From contig JAFSKR010000032.1 in assembly GCA_017448825.1 (NCBI GenBank), positions 1 through 64,000 of the forward strand: DNA of 64,000 nucleotides, in the 5' to 3' direction. Below the pieces are notes generated by a model. It ran no database searches and was not told the DNA's origin. It saw only the letters and a list, made by a program, of their open reading frames with translations. The translations under genes and the position numbers were made by a program. Below are positions 49,548-58,798 of this stretch, one piece after another; positions within the stretch are counted from its first letter, which is position 1; every line of letters starts with the position of its first letter. The stretch is from Bacteroidaceae bacterium (GTDB lineage: Bacteria > Bacteroidota > Bacteroidia > Bacteroidales > Bacteroidaceae).

Positions 49548-50744
49548 TCATCCCTGCTGATGGTTGATACAGATGCCTTGCAGATACCACTGGTAGAGAC
49601 GGTGAATGCCTTCGTCAATCTCGATGGTATGGTGCCAGCCAAGACGATGAAGCTTATCGACGTTGGTGAGCTTCTTCATGGTGCCATCGGGTTTCGAAGC
49701 ATCCCATCGGAGCTGACCTTTGAAGTCTATCTCTTGCATGATGCGTTCTGCCACCTCCTTGATAGAGATTTCCTTGCCTGTGCCCACATTGATGTGACAG
49801 TTACGCACCTCTTTGATGCCGTCTCTATTCACCGTGAAGTCACTCTTCTCTATCACGTCTTTGAAATCGACGTTCAACAGACAATGTACGGAGGCATCAG
49901 CCATCTCTTCACTCCAGAGGAACTCACGCATGGGTGCACCGGTGCCCCACAATGTAACAGCTTCTGGCGTGATACCATAGTGACGCAACACTTGCAGGAT
50001 GGTGTATTCATCGCTCATGGCCGTAGCCACAATCGTCTGGGTAGCCCTTGATTCTTGACTGTCAGGTGCACCCTGTCCGTCCACCATCTTGGGCACTTTC
50101 ATCGACACGGGACGAAGCCCCAAGTCCTTGCGCACAGCCTCCCAATTGCCCTCGTTCAGGCATTTTGCCAAGTGTATCTTGCGAATCATGGCAGGGAGGA
50201 CATGAGAGTTTTCGAGGTGGAAGTTGTCGTTGGGACCATACAGATTGGTAGGCATCACAGCAATGTAGTTGGTGCCATACTGGAGGTTAAACGACTCACA
50301 CATCTTCAACCCTGCTATCTTGGCGATGGCGTAGGGCTCATTGGTGTATTCCAGTGGAGAGGTGAGCAGACAGTCTTCAGGCATCGGCTGTGGAGCCTCG
50401 CCTGGATAGATGCAGGTGGAACCAAGGAAAAGGAGCTTCTTCACACCATGCTTCCAAGCCTCACCAATCACGTTCTGCTGAATCTGCAGGTTCTGGTAGA
50501 TGAAGTCGGCACGATATTGGAGGTTAGCCATGATGCCACCCACATGGGCAGCAGCCAACACCACAGCGTCTGGCTGTCCCTCATCGAAGAATCGTCTGAC
50601 AGCCACAGGGTCAAGCAAGTCGAGTTCAGCGTGCGACTTGCCCACCAAATTCTCATAGCCACGAGCCTTGAGGTTGTTCCAGATGGCAGAACCCACCAAT
50701 CCGTGGTGACCTGCCACAAATATCTTACTGTTCTTATCTAACAT
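49548..50744 (-). CDS. fcl: GDP-L-fucose synthase
   Basis: 398 residues. The NAD(P)-binding motif is FVAGHHGLVGSAI, and the SDR active site is seen as LLFLGSTCIYP and NEPYAIAKIAGL (YxxxK). MPTNLYGPNDNFH is typical of the family. It carries out epimerisation and reduction of GDP-4-keto-6-deoxymannose to GDP-L-fucose. It is about 75 residues longer than E. coli Fcl, with an insert around KDLGLRPVSMKVPKMVDG. It starts 1 bp after gmd stops. Confidence 0.93.
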   Translation of the reverse strand: MLDKNSKIFVAGHHGLVGSAIWNNLKARGYENLVGKSHAELDLLDPVAVRRFFDEGQPDAVVLAAAHVGGIMANLQYRADFIYQNLQIQQNVIGEAWKHGVKKLLFLGSTCIYPGEAPQPMPEDCLLTSPLEYTNEPYAIAKIAGLKMCESFNLQYGTNYIAVMPTNLYGPNDNFHLENSHVLPAMIRKIHLAKCLNEGNWEAVRKDLGLRPVSMKVPKMVDGQGAPDSQESRATQTIVATAMSDEYTILQVLRHYGITPEAVTLWGTGAPMREFLWSEEMADASVHCLLNVDFKDVIEKSDFTVNRDGIKEVRNCHINVGTGKEISIKEVAERIMQEIDFKGQLRWDASKPDGTMKKLTNVDKLHRLGWHHTIEIDEGIHRLYQWYLQGICINHQQG

Positions 50745-50745
50745 A

Positions 50746-51855
50746 TCACTTCACCAGTCCTTTCTCCAGATACTCTGCCAAATTGGTACGCATCACCGAT
50801 GCCACATGGTCGGCAGCCACCTTCTCCATGTCATGCTTCACCATAATGGTGACCAACTGTTCGAAAGTGGTCGCTTGTGGGTTCCAGCCCAGCTTCTCCT
50901 TGGCCTTGGTAGGGTCGCCCCAAAGGTTGACCACATCCGTGGGGCGGTAGAAGTCTTCTGACACCTCAACCACAGTCTTTCCTATCAAGTTAGCAGGGCC
51001 AGCAATGCAGATACCCTTCTCGTCCAGACCCTCGCCCTCAAACTTCAGTTCCATGCCGGCAGCCTTGAACGCATAGTAGGCGAACTCACGCACGGAGTGC
51101 TGCACGCCTGTAGCAATAACGAAGTCCTCTGGCTTTTCCTGCTGAAGGATGAGCCACATACACTCCACATAGTCCTTGGCATAACCCCAGTCACGTAACG
51201 ATGAGAGGTTGCCCAAGTAAAGCTTCTCCTGCTTTCCCTGTGCGATACGTGCGGCAGCAAGGGTAATCTTGCGAGTCACAAAAGTCTCGCCACGACGTTC
51301 ACTCTCATGGTTGAACAGAATGCCTGAGCAACAATACATATTGTAAGCCTCACGATACTCCTTCACAATCCAAAAACCATAAAGCTTCGCCACCGCGTAG
51401 GGAGAATAGGGGTGGAAGGGAGTCTTCTCGTTCTGTGGCACTTCCTCCACCTTGCCATACAGCTCCGAGGTGGAAGCCTGATAGATGCGGCACTTGTCAG
51501 CCAAACCACAAAGGCGCACAGCCTCCAGCACACGAAGCACACCCACAGCATCTACATCAGCTGTAAACTCAGGCGAGTCGAAACTGACCTGCACGTGACT
51601 TTGGGCAGCAAGGTTGTAAATTTCTGTGGGTTGCACCTTGCCCACAACCTGAAGCATCGACATCGAGTCGCCGAGGTCGGCATAGTGCAGGTGGAAATTA
51701 GGGGTTCCCTCCAGATGAGCGATGCGCTCGCGATAATCGACCGACGAGCGACGAATGGTGCCATGCACCTCATAACCTTTTGCAAGAAGAAATTCTGAGA
51801 GGTATGAACCGTCTTGCCCAGTGATACCTGTAATTAATGCAACTTTTCTTTCCAT
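50746..51855 (-). CDS. gmd: GDP-mannose 4,6-dehydratase
   Basis: 369 residues. [18 protein letters not shown] is the family's NADP-binding start, and [20 protein letters not shown] carries the YxxxK pair. It converts GDP-mannose to GDP-4-keto-6-deoxymannose, the substrate of the next gene. The gmd-fcl pair supplies GDP-fucose for capsule, O-antigen or glycoprotein decoration. No consensus promoter lies in the 95 bp upstream, so it may be read from the regulator's promoter. Confidence 0.95.
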   Translation of the reverse strand: MERKVALITGITGQDGSYLSEFLLAKGYEVHGTIRRSSVDYRERIAHLEGTPNFHLHYADLGDSMSMLQVVGKVQPTEIYNLAAQSHVQVSFDSPEFTADVDAVGVLRVLEAVRLCGLADKCRIYQASTSELYGKVEEVPQNEKTPFHPYSPYAVAKLYGFWIVKEYREAYNMYCCSGILFNHESERRGETFVTRKITLAAARIAQGKQEKLYLGNLSSLRDWGYAKDYVECMWLILQQEKPEDFVIATGVQHSVREFAYYAFKAAGMELKFEGEGLDEKGICIAGPANLIGKTVVEVSEDFYRPTDVVNLWGDPTKAKEKLGWNPQATTFEQLVTIMVKHDMEKVAADHVASVMRTNLAEYLEKGLVK

Positions 51856-51950
51856 AATAGTATTTGACTATTTCACTATTTTACGATTTCACAATTAACA
51901 ATTCACATCACATGCTCGCCACATGGCAAATTGTATAATGGTGAAATTCT

Positions 51951-52928
51951 CTATATATTCACCTCGTTGAGTGTCACCAACTTGTTGACGATAGCATAGA
52001 TGGTGATGCCAGCAGGAGAGTGTATCTGTAACTTCCGCGCGATGTTGCGGCGATGCGTGGTCACCGTGTTTACAGAGAGGCAGAGCTGGTCGGCTATCTC
52101 CTTGTTCGACAATCCCTTTGCCACACACACTACGATTTCCTTCTCACGGTCAGAGAGCTGTTCTTCACCAGAAGAAGGGGAAGTATTTGGCAGCTCATCC
52201 GCTGCCGGCTGACGCATCTTGGCCAGATGTTCCAGTCGGCGTACAGCGGGCACGAAGATGTTATCCTCCACAAGACTGTGGATGCTCAAGTCCTCTTCTG
52301 CCTGATAAATGGAAATGATGACGGCATTCAGTTTCTCGTTATTCTCTGTCTGCGGATAATACTGCATGAAGAGGTTTTTCAATTCCTTCAATTTGCTCTC
52401 GATGGCCTCATGATGACGTGAAAGGAGATGGCTACTGTCAATGGACACCGTTTCGCCATCCAGCAGTTTCTGTACATACGTATAGACAGTGGATTCTTCA
52501 TACTCCATGTGCTTGCGCACTTCCTCCACATACTCGTCGAAGAACTTGAGCACCAGAAAGGCAATTTCATTCTTCACCGAGCAGTCGATAGCATTCAGCA
52601 GATGGAAGCGGATGTTTGTGAACAGATAGCCCAGGAAATACGTGTGGGTGCGTTTCAGATAATCCAGCACTGAGGCGACACTCACGTGTTCCACCCGCTG
52701 CGGACGGTTCTCTGCCCCATCCTTCACATAATTGATGATGGTAAGAAATGTGTCGGCATCGACACCGCACTGACGGCACACCTCTTGAATGGTTTTCTCA
52801 CCGAATCCCAACGAGATACCGAATCGGCTCATCACCTGCAAGAGGCGATAGTCATTGGCAATCACATAACTTAACTTGTCTGTTGACTTGTACTGACCAG
52901 CCATATAACTCTTTCTGTACGTAATCAT
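51951..52928 (-). CDS. YtfE/RIC-type hemerythrin sensor fused to a LuxR helix-turn-helix
   Basis: 325 residues. Residues about 30-70 resemble the ScdA/DUF542 N-terminal domain, but the Cys-Cys pair is Gly-Phe (ISLGFGEKTIQEVCRQCG). Residues about 85-235 are a hemerythrin domain with likely di-iron ligands H95, H140, E144, H172 or H173, H217 and E221; the spacing follows what I recall for E. coli YtfE (H84, H129, E133, H160, H204, E208). Residues about 255-325 are a LuxR HTH (LSDREKEIVVCVAKGLSNKE, LSVNTVTTHRRNIARKLQIH). It is divergent from feoAB. This reads as a transcription factor sensing iron, oxygen or nitric oxide through a di-iron site. A start at 52904 is also possible. Confidence 0.85.
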   Translation of the reverse strand: MITYRKSYMAGQYKSTDKLSYVIANDYRLLQVMSRFGISLGFGEKTIQEVCRQCGVDADTFLTIINYVKDGAENRPQRVEHVSVASVLDYLKRTHTYFLGYLFTNIRFHLLNAIDCSVKNEIAFLVLKFFDEYVEEVRKHMEYEESTVYTYVQKLLDGETVSIDSSHLLSRHHEAIESKLKELKNLFMQYYPQTENNEKLNAVIISIYQAEEDLSIHSLVEDNIFVPAVRRLEHLAKMRQPAADELPNTSPSSGEEQLSDREKEIVVCVAKGLSNKEIADQLCLSVNTVTTHRRNIARKLQIHSPAGITIYAIVNKLVTLNEVNI

Positions 52929-52995
52929 AATCCTGAATGTTTTTAGGAGTAAACAACCATTCAGAATTACGTAAACCTATATTCGAATACGGCTG

Positions 52996-53003
52996 CAAAG
53001 GTA
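52996..53003 (-). promoter_or_regulatory. -7 element TACCTTTG for the hemerythrin-LuxR gene
   Basis: A minus-strand consensus followed by GCAGCCG, 68 bp before the start. The leader contains GGTTTACGTAATTCT, complementary to the candidate small RNA. Confidence 0.7.
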
Positions 53004-53077
53004 GTGAAAAAATTGGAAAACATGGGCAGTTTTTTCGCTTTATATTCATCTATAATGCATATTTTACCAATTTTTGA

Positions 53078-53111
53078 GTATTGTTTCACATTGGGAAAGG
53101 TCGTATCTTTG
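53078..53111 (+). promoter_or_regulatory. feoAB promoter, iron-regulon type
   Basis: TTTTTGAGTATTGT upstream of TATCTTTG (53104-53111). GTATTGT starts at 53078, exactly 26 bp before the -7 element, as in the promoters at 49309 and 56135. Confidence 0.7.
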
Positions 53112-53173
53112 CACCCGAAAAGAACAGATAGGATTCTTTTTCCTGCTTAAAATGGGTACATAAAACAAATTCA

Positions 53174-55489
53174 ATGAAACTTTCGGAGCTAAAGACAGGC
53201 GAAAAAGGCGTGATTGTGCGCGTCATGGGTCACGGTGGTTTCCGCAAACGAATTGTGGAGATGGGCTTCATCAAGGGAAAAGGAGTGGAAGTGCTGCTCA
53301 ACGCCCCCCTGCGCGACCCCGTGAAATATAAAATCATGGATTACGAGGTGAGCCTTCGCCGTGCCGAGGCAGAACTGGTGGAAGTGGTCAGCGAGGAAGA
53401 GGCCAAAGTGTGGGAGGCTCTCCATCCTGACCTGCACAGCATCCCTGCGGATGATTGTGAGGATGTGCTCCACCGCCTCGCCCGAGTGAAGGAACACGAA
53501 ATGACAGCTGTGTTTGTGGGCAACCCCAACTGCGGAAAGACCTCCCTGTTCAACATTGCCAGCGGTGCCCATGAGCGTGTGGGCAACTACTCGGGCGTGA
53601 CTGTCGATGCCAAAGTGGGGCATTTTGACTTCGAAGGTTACCACTTCAACCTCGTTGACCTGCCGGGCACCTACTCGCTCTCTGCCTACACACCCGAAGA
53701 ATTGTATGTCAGAAAATATATCATCGAGCAGCACCCCGACATCATCATCAACGTGGTCGATGCCAGCAATCTGGAACGCAACCTCTATCTGACCACACAA
53801 CTCATCGACATGGACGTGCCCATGATCATGTCGCTGAATATGTACGACGAGCTGCGAGAGAGCGGCAACCAACTGGACAGGCAGCAACTCGGCACCCTGC
53901 TGGGTGTGCCCATCGTGCCTACTGTGGGAAAAACAGGTGAGGGGGTCAAGGAACTCTTCCGTCAGATTATCGAAATTGCAGAGGGTAAGCAAAAGATAGC
54001 CAGGCATATACACGTCAATCATGGAGTGTTGCTCGAAGAGAACATAGCCAAAGTAGAGGAACTGATTCGTGTCAATCCAGAGCCTCACCAAAACTACTCC
54101 GCGCGCTTCCTTGCCATCAAGCTCATGGAAAACGACCGCCAGGTGGAAGGCATCATCCGCCAGTTGGATAACCATGTGGACATCCTCGCCGAAAGGGATG
54201 CCTGCCAAAAGGCCATACAGAAAGACATCGGCCAAGACAGCGAGTCGGCCATCACCGACGCAAAGTACGGCTTTGTGCAGGGTGCCCTCAGAGAAACCTT
54301 CGAGAAAGTGCATCGCTACAAGCGGCTGATGACCAAGCGCATTGATGCAGTGGTCACCCACCAGATTTGGGGCTACCCCATCTTCCTGTTGCTCATGTAC
54401 CTCATGTTCTTCTGCACCTTCAACATCGGACAGTACCCGATGGATTGGATAGATGCCGCTGTGGGGTGGCTTGGTGAGCTGGTGAGCCAGTGGATGCCAG
54501 AAGGAGCCTTGCGAGACCTCATCATTGACGGCATCATCAGCGGCGTGGGCGGTGTCATCGTCTTCCTGCCCAATATCATGATACTCTACGCCTTCATCTC
54601 GTGGATGGAGGACAGCGGCTACATGGCACGTGCTGCCTTCATCATGGACAAAATCATGCACCACATGGGCTTGCACGGCAAATCGTTCATCCCCATGATC
54701 ATGGGCTTCGGTTGCAACATCCCCGCCATCATGGCCACTCGCACCATCGAAGACCGCAAGTCCCGGCTCATCACCATGCTCATCACTCCCCTCATGTCCT
54801 GTTCAGCCCGTCTGCCCGTCTATATCATCATCATCGGTGCCTTCTTTTCCCGTCATGCAGCCCTCATCCTCTTCACCATCTACCTGACAGGCATCCTGTT
54901 CAGCATTCTCATGGCCAAGTTCTTCAGTCGCTTCGTCGTGAAGGGCGAAAGCAGCCCCTTCGTCATGGAACTGCCCCCCTATCGCATGCCGTCGGCCAAG
55001 AGCGTCGGTCGCCACACGTGGGAGAAAGGTAAGCAATACCTGAAAAAGATGGGCACCACCATCCTCGTGGCCAGCATCGTGGTGTGGGCACTCAGCTACT
55101 TTCCCCATCATGAGGAGCTCCCCGAAGAGCAGCAGATGGAACTCAGTTACATCGGTCAGATAGGCAAAGCCATCGAGCCAGCCATTCGCCCCTGCGGACT
55201 GATGTGGAAGGAAGGCGTTGCACTTGTGGCTGGCGTGGGTGCCAAGGAAATTGTGGCCAGCACCATGTCCGTACTCTATCATGGCGACATCACCACCAGC
55301 ACCCTCACGCCCCTCTCCGCCCTCACGTTCATGCTCTTCGTCCTGCTTTACATCCCCTGTCTGCCTACCTGTATCAGCATCAAAAATGAGTCGGGCAAGT
55401 GGAAATGGGCTGGCTTCACTGCCTTCTACACCACCCTCCTCGCGTGGGTCACCTCTGCCATTGTCTATCAAATAGGCTCCCTCTTCTGA
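53174..55489 (+). CDS. feoB: Ferrous iron transporter, FeoA-FeoB fusion
   Basis: 771 residues. Residues 1-75 are a FeoA SH3-like domain (LSELKTGEKGVIVRVMGHGG). The FeoB GTPase follows: G1 GNPNCGKTS at 116-124, G3 DLPGTYSL and G4 region LNMYDE. Then comes a helical GDI-like segment and a permease with the two Gate motifs (ILYAFISWMEDSGYMARAAF, and GFGCNIPAIMATRTIEDRKS). It imports Fe2+ across the inner membrane. FeoA-FeoB fusion is usual in Bacteroidota. It is followed by a small cysteine-rich partner and is divergent from the hemerythrin-LuxR regulator. Confidence 0.95.
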   Translation: MKLSELKTGEKGVIVRVMGHGGFRKRIVEMGFIKGKGVEVLLNAPLRDPVKYKIMDYEVSLRRAEAELVEVVSEEEAKVWEALHPDLHSIPADDCEDVLHRLARVKEHEMTAVFVGNPNCGKTSLFNIASGAHERVGNYSGVTVDAKVGHFDFEGYHFNLVDLPGTYSLSAYTPEELYVRKYIIEQHPDIIINVVDASNLERNLYLTTQLIDMDVPMIMSLNMYDELRESGNQLDRQQLGTLLGVPIVPTVGKTGEGVKELFRQIIEIAEGKQKIARHIHVNHGVLLEENIAKVEELIRVNPEPHQNYSARFLAIKLMENDRQVEGIIRQLDNHVDILAERDACQKAIQKDIGQDSESAITDAKYGFVQGALRETFEKVHRYKRLMTKRIDAVVTHQIWGYPIFLLLMYLMFFCTFNIGQYPMDWIDAAVGWLGELVSQWMPEGALRDLIIDGIISGVGGVIVFLPNIMILYAFISWMEDSGYMARAAFIMDKIMHHMGLHGKSFIPMIMGFGCNIPAIMATRTIEDRKSRLITMLITPLMSCSARLPVYIIIIGAFFSRHAALILFTIYLTGILFSILMAKFFSRFVVKGESSPFVMELPPYRMPSAKSVGRHTWEKGKQYLKKMGTTILVASIVVWALSYFPHHEELPEEQQMELSYIGQIGKAIEPAIRPCGLMWKEGVALVAGVGAKEIVASTMSVLYHGDITTSTLTPLSALTFMLFVLLYIPCLPTCISIKNESGKWKWAGFTAFYTTLLAWVTSAIVYQIGSLF

Positions 55490-55490
55490 T

Positions 55491-55646
55491 ATGGAACTAC
55501 AAGACCTCCTTGTCTATCTCATCATCGCCTGTGCCGTCTTTGCCATCGTCCGATATGTTTATCGGCAGTTCACTGGCAAGAGTGGCGGTTGCTCCTGTGA
55601 CTCCTGCCCTATGCACGGCGGTGAGTGTCATTGTCACGATACCTAA
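55491..55646 (+). CDS. FeoB-associated Cys-rich membrane protein
   Basis: A 51-residue protein starting 1 bp after the feoB stop. One membrane helix (LLVYLIIACAVFAIVRYVY) is followed by a Cys/His-rich tail (GGCSCDSCPMHGGECHCHDT). This matches the small FeoB-associated proteins that follow feoB in many anaerobes. The tail could bind iron or another metal at the transporter. It is easily missed because of its length. Confidence 0.85.
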   Translation: MELQDLLVYLIIACAVFAIVRYVYRQFTGKSGGCSCDSCPMHGGECHCHDT

Positions 55647-56134
55647 AAGTAGGTATCTCTGAACCACCCATTGCTATCTATATCTTTGAGCCTCAATGCC
55701 CATCGACTCCACTTGCCCGTGCCTTGTGGAGACGATGCCCAATGTCTTCCGCCAACGATTGCCAATATCTTGTTCACTCTGTTGCCCGTCATTTCGGACA
55801 ACACTATTCAATGTCTTCCTCAAAGACTTGCCAAGGTCTCCCGAGTCCTCTTGTTCGTCATCACTCTGCTCTCAGGCTCGTGTCGTCTGATGAAGACTTT
55901 TCCAAGGGATGAATGAGGATGTTTCTAAGGAATGTTTGAAAACATAGGCAAGGAATGAAGAACCACTCGGGCAAACATGGAAAAACAGGGGAAAAGATGA
56001 TACTCGAAAATTGGTAACAGGGAAAAGAAAGTGAGTATCAGAATACGGAAAGTGAGTATCGGAAAACAGAAAATACCCACGCCAAGGGGTGGATTTGGTT
56101 CATTTTAGGTATTGTGGCGGTGGAAGGATGTGCG
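55647..56134. other. Intergenic region with decayed repeats, no gene
   Basis: Two degenerate direct repeats of about 35 bp start with CAATGTCTTCC near 55739 and 55808. GAAAGTGAGTATC also occurs twice near 56028-56062. Three overlapping short open frames in the pyrimidine-rich part lack ribosome binding sites. I see no gene. Confidence 0.5.
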
Positions 56135-56142
56135 TACCTTTG
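56109..56142 (+). promoter_or_regulatory. Porin/imelysin operon promoter, iron-regulon type
   Basis: ATTTTAGGTATTGTGG, then TGTGCGTACCTTTGCAGC. GTATTGT starts at 56109, 26 bp before TACCTTTG (56135-56142). It is nearly identical to the small RNA promoter. Confidence 0.75.
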
Positions 56143-56181
56143 CAGCCGAAAATGATTTGTTTCAATTTAACAACACTTACA

Positions 56182-57498
56182 ATGAGTTTTAATTTTAATA
56201 AGGTTTTAAGACATACACTCTTGGCTGGTGCCGTTGCCATGTCGGGCAACATGATGGCACAGGCATCGCAGGACAGCATTCAGTATGGCGGATGGGACAA
56301 ATTCCGCGTAGGTGGCTATGGTGAAATGGTGGCTGCCTTCAAGGGCTATGGCACAAACCGCTTCTATGGTGCCTCGGAGGGCAATCCGAAGGAACGTCGC
56401 AACACCATCAGCATCCCCCGTTTTGTGCTGGCTGGCGACTACAAGTTTAACAGCAAATGGATTCTCGGAGCCGAGATTGAGTTTGAGAGCGGAGGCGTGG
56501 GTACAGCTTACGAGCTGGAGAACACAGAAAACGGAGAGTATGAGACAGAAGTGGAACGTGGAGGTGAAGTGGCACTCGAACAATTTCATATTACTCGATT
56601 GATTGACAGGGCGTTCAATGTACGTGCAGGTCATATTATTTTGCCAGTTGGTCAAAACAATGCACACCACGAACCCGTGAACTTCTTCGGTACCGTGCGT
56701 CCTGAAGGCGAGACGAGCATCCTGCCCAACACGTGGCATGAGACAGGCTTGGAGTTCTTCGGAACATTCGGCAAGAAATATGCCACCTTCGACTATCAGG
56801 TGCTGATTGTGAACGGCTTGAACGCCAATGGCTTCGACCGCAACGTGTGGGCAGCTGGTGGCAAGCAGGGCATCTTCGAGGAAGAAAACTTCACCAGCCC
56901 TGGCTATGTGGCACGTCTCGATTGGCGCGGTGTGCCGGGTCTGCGTCTCGGTGCTGCCTTCTACTACTGTGCCAACGTGGGCGACAATGCAGACAAGAAC
57001 CAGACTTATGACGGATTGGGCAAGATGCCCGTGCGTATCTATAACCTCGACGGACAATATAAAAATAAATATGTGGAGACAAGAGCCAACTTCGTGTGGG
57101 GCAACTTGACCAACAGCAACGTGTTCAGCAGCAAGAACGGCAAGCTCAGCAACAAGTCGCCCTACTCCCGACTCACTCCCGTAGCGCACAAGGCGGTGGC
57201 ATTCGGCGGTGAACTGGGGCTCAACCTGCAAGGCATCCTGAACGATGCCCGTTGCCCACAAATCATTCCGTTCGGCCGCTACGAATACTACAACGCACAG
57301 CAGGACGTGACCACTCCCTACACGGCAGACGACCGCCTGAAGACCTCCATGTGGGTGGCGGGTGTGAACTGGCGTATCCTGCCCCAGTTAGTAGTGAAGG
57401 CTGACTATACGAGCCGTCGCATCGGTGGAGGCAAATACAACAACGAGAACGAGTTTGCCATTGGCGTGGCATGGGCAGGATGGTTCTGGAAGAAGTAA
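56182..57498 (+). CDS. Outer-membrane porin, first gene of the iron/heme-c operon
   Basis: 438 residues from the ATG at 56182, downstream of the promoter. The signal peptide ends AMSGNMMAQA. It is a beta-barrel porin with repeated amphipathic strands (FVLAGDYKFNSKWILGAEIE, TGLEFFGTFGKKYATFDYQV) and an aromatic end (AIGVAWAGWFWKK). It resembles porins of the OprP/phosphate-selective type. By position it would let the substrate of the downstream imelysin and di-heme proteins enter the periplasm. Confidence 0.75.
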   Translation: MSFNFNKVLRHTLLAGAVAMSGNMMAQASQDSIQYGGWDKFRVGGYGEMVAAFKGYGTNRFYGASEGNPKERRNTISIPRFVLAGDYKFNSKWILGAEIEFESGGVGTAYELENTENGEYETEVERGGEVALEQFHITRLIDRAFNVRAGHIILPVGQNNAHHEPVNFFGTVRPEGETSILPNTWHETGLEFFGTFGKKYATFDYQVLIVNGLNANGFDRNVWAAGGKQGIFEEENFTSPGYVARLDWRGVPGLRLGAAFYYCANVGDNADKNQTYDGLGKMPVRIYNLDGQYKNKYVETRANFVWGNLTNSNVFSSKNGKLSNKSPYSRLTPVAHKAVAFGGELGLNLQGILNDARCPQIIPFGRYEYYNAQQDVTTPYTADDRLKTSMWVAGVNWRILPQLVVKADYTSRRIGGGKYNNENEFAIGVAWAGWFWKK

Positions 57499-57583
57499 GG
57501 GAAGCCAGCAGATTCAACAATACATGGATGAATCAGATGAATTTCAAGAAATCAATCAATACTCAATAATAAAAACAAACAAA

Positions 57584-58798
57584 ATGATGAAAAAGAATTA
57601 CCTTTTGATGGGTCTCCTTTGTTTGGGACTCGGTGTCGCCGCTGTGTCTTGCAGCAAGGACGACGATGAAAAGAAAACAGAAGACACAGAAATCACGGAA
57701 GAAGAGGCTCAGAACCTCGACTACACGTCGGAGAACGCTGCCGCGTGGGGCAACTATGCCGTGAACGTGGCAAAACTGCTGACCAACGACTCGCAAAGCC
57801 TCTACGATGCTTGGAACGACGAGTTTGCCGATGCCTTCAAGAACCACACTTCCGCTTCGGGCTACTTTTCGGCCAAGGACTGCGTAGAAGAGATCATTCA
57901 GGGCTGCATCGAGATCGCCAACGAGGTGGGTACTGCCAAAATCGGCGAGCCTTACGACTACTGGAAGGCAGGCAAGACCAATCAAGCACTCTACGCTGTG
58001 GAGTCTTGGTACTCTTGGCACTCTCGCGATGACTACAAGAACAACATTCTCTCCATCATCAACTCCATCTGTGGTGAGCGTTTTGAGGGCGACCCCAACA
58101 ACATCAACTACCAAAATCTGAGCAGCCCCTCCATCATGTACAACTTCATGCTGAAAGGCGTTGAGACTGGCAACAGGGACTTGCTCCGTCAGGCAGGTGC
58201 CGTTTACACCTCTGCCATTGCTGCTTGGAATGCCATCGATGCCATCCCACAGCCGTTCCGCAACAACATCGGCTCACAAGAGGCTGAGGCCGCAATGGAT
58301 TCTTGCGAAGTACTGGTGAACAACCTCGAAGCATTGAACGGTCTCGTGGATGCCCTCGGTGACGATGAATGGGAGGCTGAGTTCCAAGAGATTGTCAACC
58401 AGTTCGTCGACGTAGTGGCTGTACCTACTTACGCTGACCTCAAGAACAAGAACAACACCTTGCTCAGCGCAGTTCAGGCACTCCAGAAGAATCCCACAAA
58501 CCAAGCCTTCGAGACTGCTTGCCAGGCATGGCTCGATGCCCGTCAGCCTTGGGAATCCTCCGAGGCATTCCTCTTCGGCCCTGTGGCAGAACTGGGTCTC
58601 GACCCCAACATGGACTCTTGGCCACTCGACGCTGTCGGCATCGCCAACCTGCTCAAATCGCAGAAGTGGTCGGAAATGGAATGGACTGGAGAGTATGACG
58701 AAGAAAGTGAGGCCATCGAAGCTGCTCAGTCACTCCGTGGCTTCCACACGCTGGAGTTCTTACTTTTCAAAGATGGTAAACCACGTACAGTGAAATGA
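57584..58798 (+). CDS. Imelysin family (M75-like) lipoprotein
   Basis: 404 residues from the ATG at 57584. The lipoprotein signal is LLCLGLGVAAVSC followed by an acidic linker. Two helical repeats end with the imelysin motif GFHTLEFLLF (GxHxxE). Imelysins are iron-regulated periplasmic proteins that bind iron or heme rather than act as proteases in the known cases. Its stop overlaps the di-heme protein start by ATGA, so the two are made together. Confidence 0.88.
   Translation: MMKKNYLLMGLLCLGLGVAAVSCSKDDDEKKTEDTEITEEEAQNLDYTSENAAAWGNYAVNVAKLLTNDSQSLYDAWNDEFADAFKNHTSASGYFSAKDCVEEIIQGCIEIANEVGTAKIGEPYDYWKAGKTNQALYAVESWYSWHSRDDYKNNILSIINSICGERFEGDPNNINYQNLSSPSIMYNFMLKGVETGNRDLLRQAGAVYTSAIAAWNAIDAIPQPFRNNIGSQEAEAAMDSCEVLVNNLEALNGLVDALGDDEWEAEFQEIVNQFVDVVAVPTYADLKNKNNTLLSAVQALQKNPTNQAFETACQAWLDARQPWESSEAFLFGPVAELGLDPNMDSWPLDAVGIANLLKSQKWSEMEWTGEYDEESEAIEAAQSLRGFHTLEFLLFKDGKPRTVK

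Noticed and set aside
53189-54676. A 495-residue minus-strand open frame opposite feoAB
   Set aside because: It is a shadow of the FeoB reading frame; the composition (His/Asp/Val-rich) is typical of an antisense translation.
55647-55916. Short open frames after the FeoB-associated gene
   Set aside because: Three overlapping frames in a pyrimidine-rich, partly repeated stretch without ribosome sites; none resembles a known protein.
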